64,000 bases of DNA, from the NCBI GenBank assembly GCA_018398575.1, contig JAGTXZ010000020.1, positions 2,604,001-2,668,000 on the forward strand. Reading direction: 5' to 3'. Shown piece after piece: positions 63,578 through 64,000 of the stretch. Made by a program: the position numbers and the translations under genes. The DNA comes from Ampelomyces quisqualis (lineage: Eukaryota > Ascomycota > Dothideomycetes > Pleosporales > Phaeosphaeriaceae). The notes under the pieces were generated by a model. It worked only from the letters and a program-made list of their open reading frames with translations, was not told the DNA's origin and made no database searches. Position 1 is the stretch's first letter. Each line of letters starts with the position of its first letter.

Positions 63578-64000
63578 ATGGCCTCTAGACCGCTGTTGCG
63601 GCCGGTATGTGACGTTGGAGAGCGACGAGAACAGCATCGATTGACGTCCTGCAGCGCGCCGTCGTCCCTGCCATGGCTGCTGCAGTCTCGGCCGGCGCCG
63701 TGCTGGCTCCCCGGAGAGTCGACGCCGAGGAGACGCCAGCAGAGCTTTCGGTATGTTTGCGAGTTGTCGGATGCCGCAGTGCTGATTGCACGTGACAGAA
63801 CCGCAAACCCATCTACGACGACATGGCTCTCGACACAACCGCTCCCACGCTGCCCTCTACGACGAAGCCTGCTGGAACACGTGCCGAGTCACACCGCCCT
63901 ACTCCCACCGACCGTCTCGCGGTTCAGATCGGTCATGCGCGCATGGCCTTGTACCACCAAGCCGTTCGCGGCGAGAGGGCCGTCGACAATGCCCTCACCC
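63578..64000 (+). CDS. MICOS subunit of the ApoO family (MIC26/MIC27), 5' part
   Basis: Exons 63578-63604, 63655-63750 and 63799 to the window end give MASRPLLRP, RAVVPAMAAAVSAGAVLAP.., then NRKPIYDDMALD and PTPTDRLAVQIGHARMALYH. A presequence and short hydrophobic segment precede NRKPIYDD, a hallmark of fungal ApoO/MIC26-27 proteins, followed by the DRLxxQIGxxR helix. These are inner-membrane proteins of the cristae-junction complex MICOS. The gene runs off the right edge, so its length and C-terminus are unseen. Confidence 0.75.
   Translation, partial: MASRPLLRPVCDVGERREQHRLTSCSAPSSLPWLLQSRPAPCWLPGESTPRRRQQSFRYVCELSDAAVLIARDRTANPSTTTWLSTQPLPRCPLRRSLLEHVPSHTALLPPTVSRFRSVMRAWPCTTKPFAARGPSTMPSP

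Noticed and set aside
63413..63838. Long upstream extension of OCT1
   Set aside because: It runs through the divergent promoter and into the first exons of the MICOS gene, and is not presequence-like.

Overview
This window is nuclear DNA of a filamentous ascomycete. Many genes carry 45-90 nt GT-AG introns with CTAAC or CTGAC branch sites a short distance from the acceptor. The gene content (fungal-type TAF5, Med9, Gpi1, CmkB-type kinase, cofactor-independent phosphoglycerate mutase, a mitochondrial ClpP, S/T-rich GPI proteins) fits Pezizomycotina, and the overall look suggests Dothideomycetes; that class-level call is inference from general familiarity, not a tree.

Layout. 0.7-8.6 kb: a small mitochondrial LEA-like protein, a secreted type-B carboxylesterase, a BTB protein, a glyoxalase-I-like enzyme and RPAP1. 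9-15.5 kb: a Ubp2/USP25-type deubiquitinase, a complex I B14.7-type subunit and tubulin cofactor C. 15.5-20 kb: a gene-poor island with a tRNA-Asp gene of unusual structure and a decayed gene. 20-27 kb: mitochondrial ClpP facing an unknown mitochondrial protein, a GNAT acetyltransferase, the cohesin acetyltransferase Eco1 and a proline-rich coiled-coil protein. 27-31 kb: a decayed P-loop gene and two divergent GPI-anchored S/T-rich proteins. 31.8-36.8 kb: TAF5, a Med11-like protein and homocysteine S-methyltransferase. 37-45 kb: an unknown protein, a Cys-rich single-pass membrane protein, Med9, phosphoglycerate mutase and a CaM-kinase-like kinase. 46-52.5 kb: pyroglutamyl peptidase, an FAD monooxygenase, a prolyl-aminopeptidase-type hydrolase and a kelch protein. 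52.5-64 kb: a DEAH helicase, a CCCH/FG nucleoporin, a small membrane protein, Gpi1, mitochondrial intermediate peptidase Oct1 and the 5' part of an ApoO-family MICOS subunit.

Most genes are housekeeping and alternate in strand, so many share short divergent promoters. Two such pairs are both mitochondrial (ClpP with the unknown protein; Oct1 with the ApoO protein) and one joins two RNA polymerase II initiation factors (TAF5 with a Med11-like protein). I see no secondary-metabolite cluster, CRISPR array or intact transposon.

The most unusual signal is at 16043-16182. A tRNA-Asp(GUC) gene contains a 15 nt insert in the anticodon loop at the usual tRNA-intron site, and a second insert of 53 nt inside the T-stem. 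The second insert starts GTAAGA, has GCTAAC before its end and finishes in AAG. Removing both leaves exactly 72 nt with perfect acceptor, anticodon and T stems, so it looks like a spliceosomal intron inside an RNA polymerase III tRNA gene. Gene models were made by hand-splicing; phase was checked for every multi-exon model except the 3'-truncated last gene and the decayed genes.
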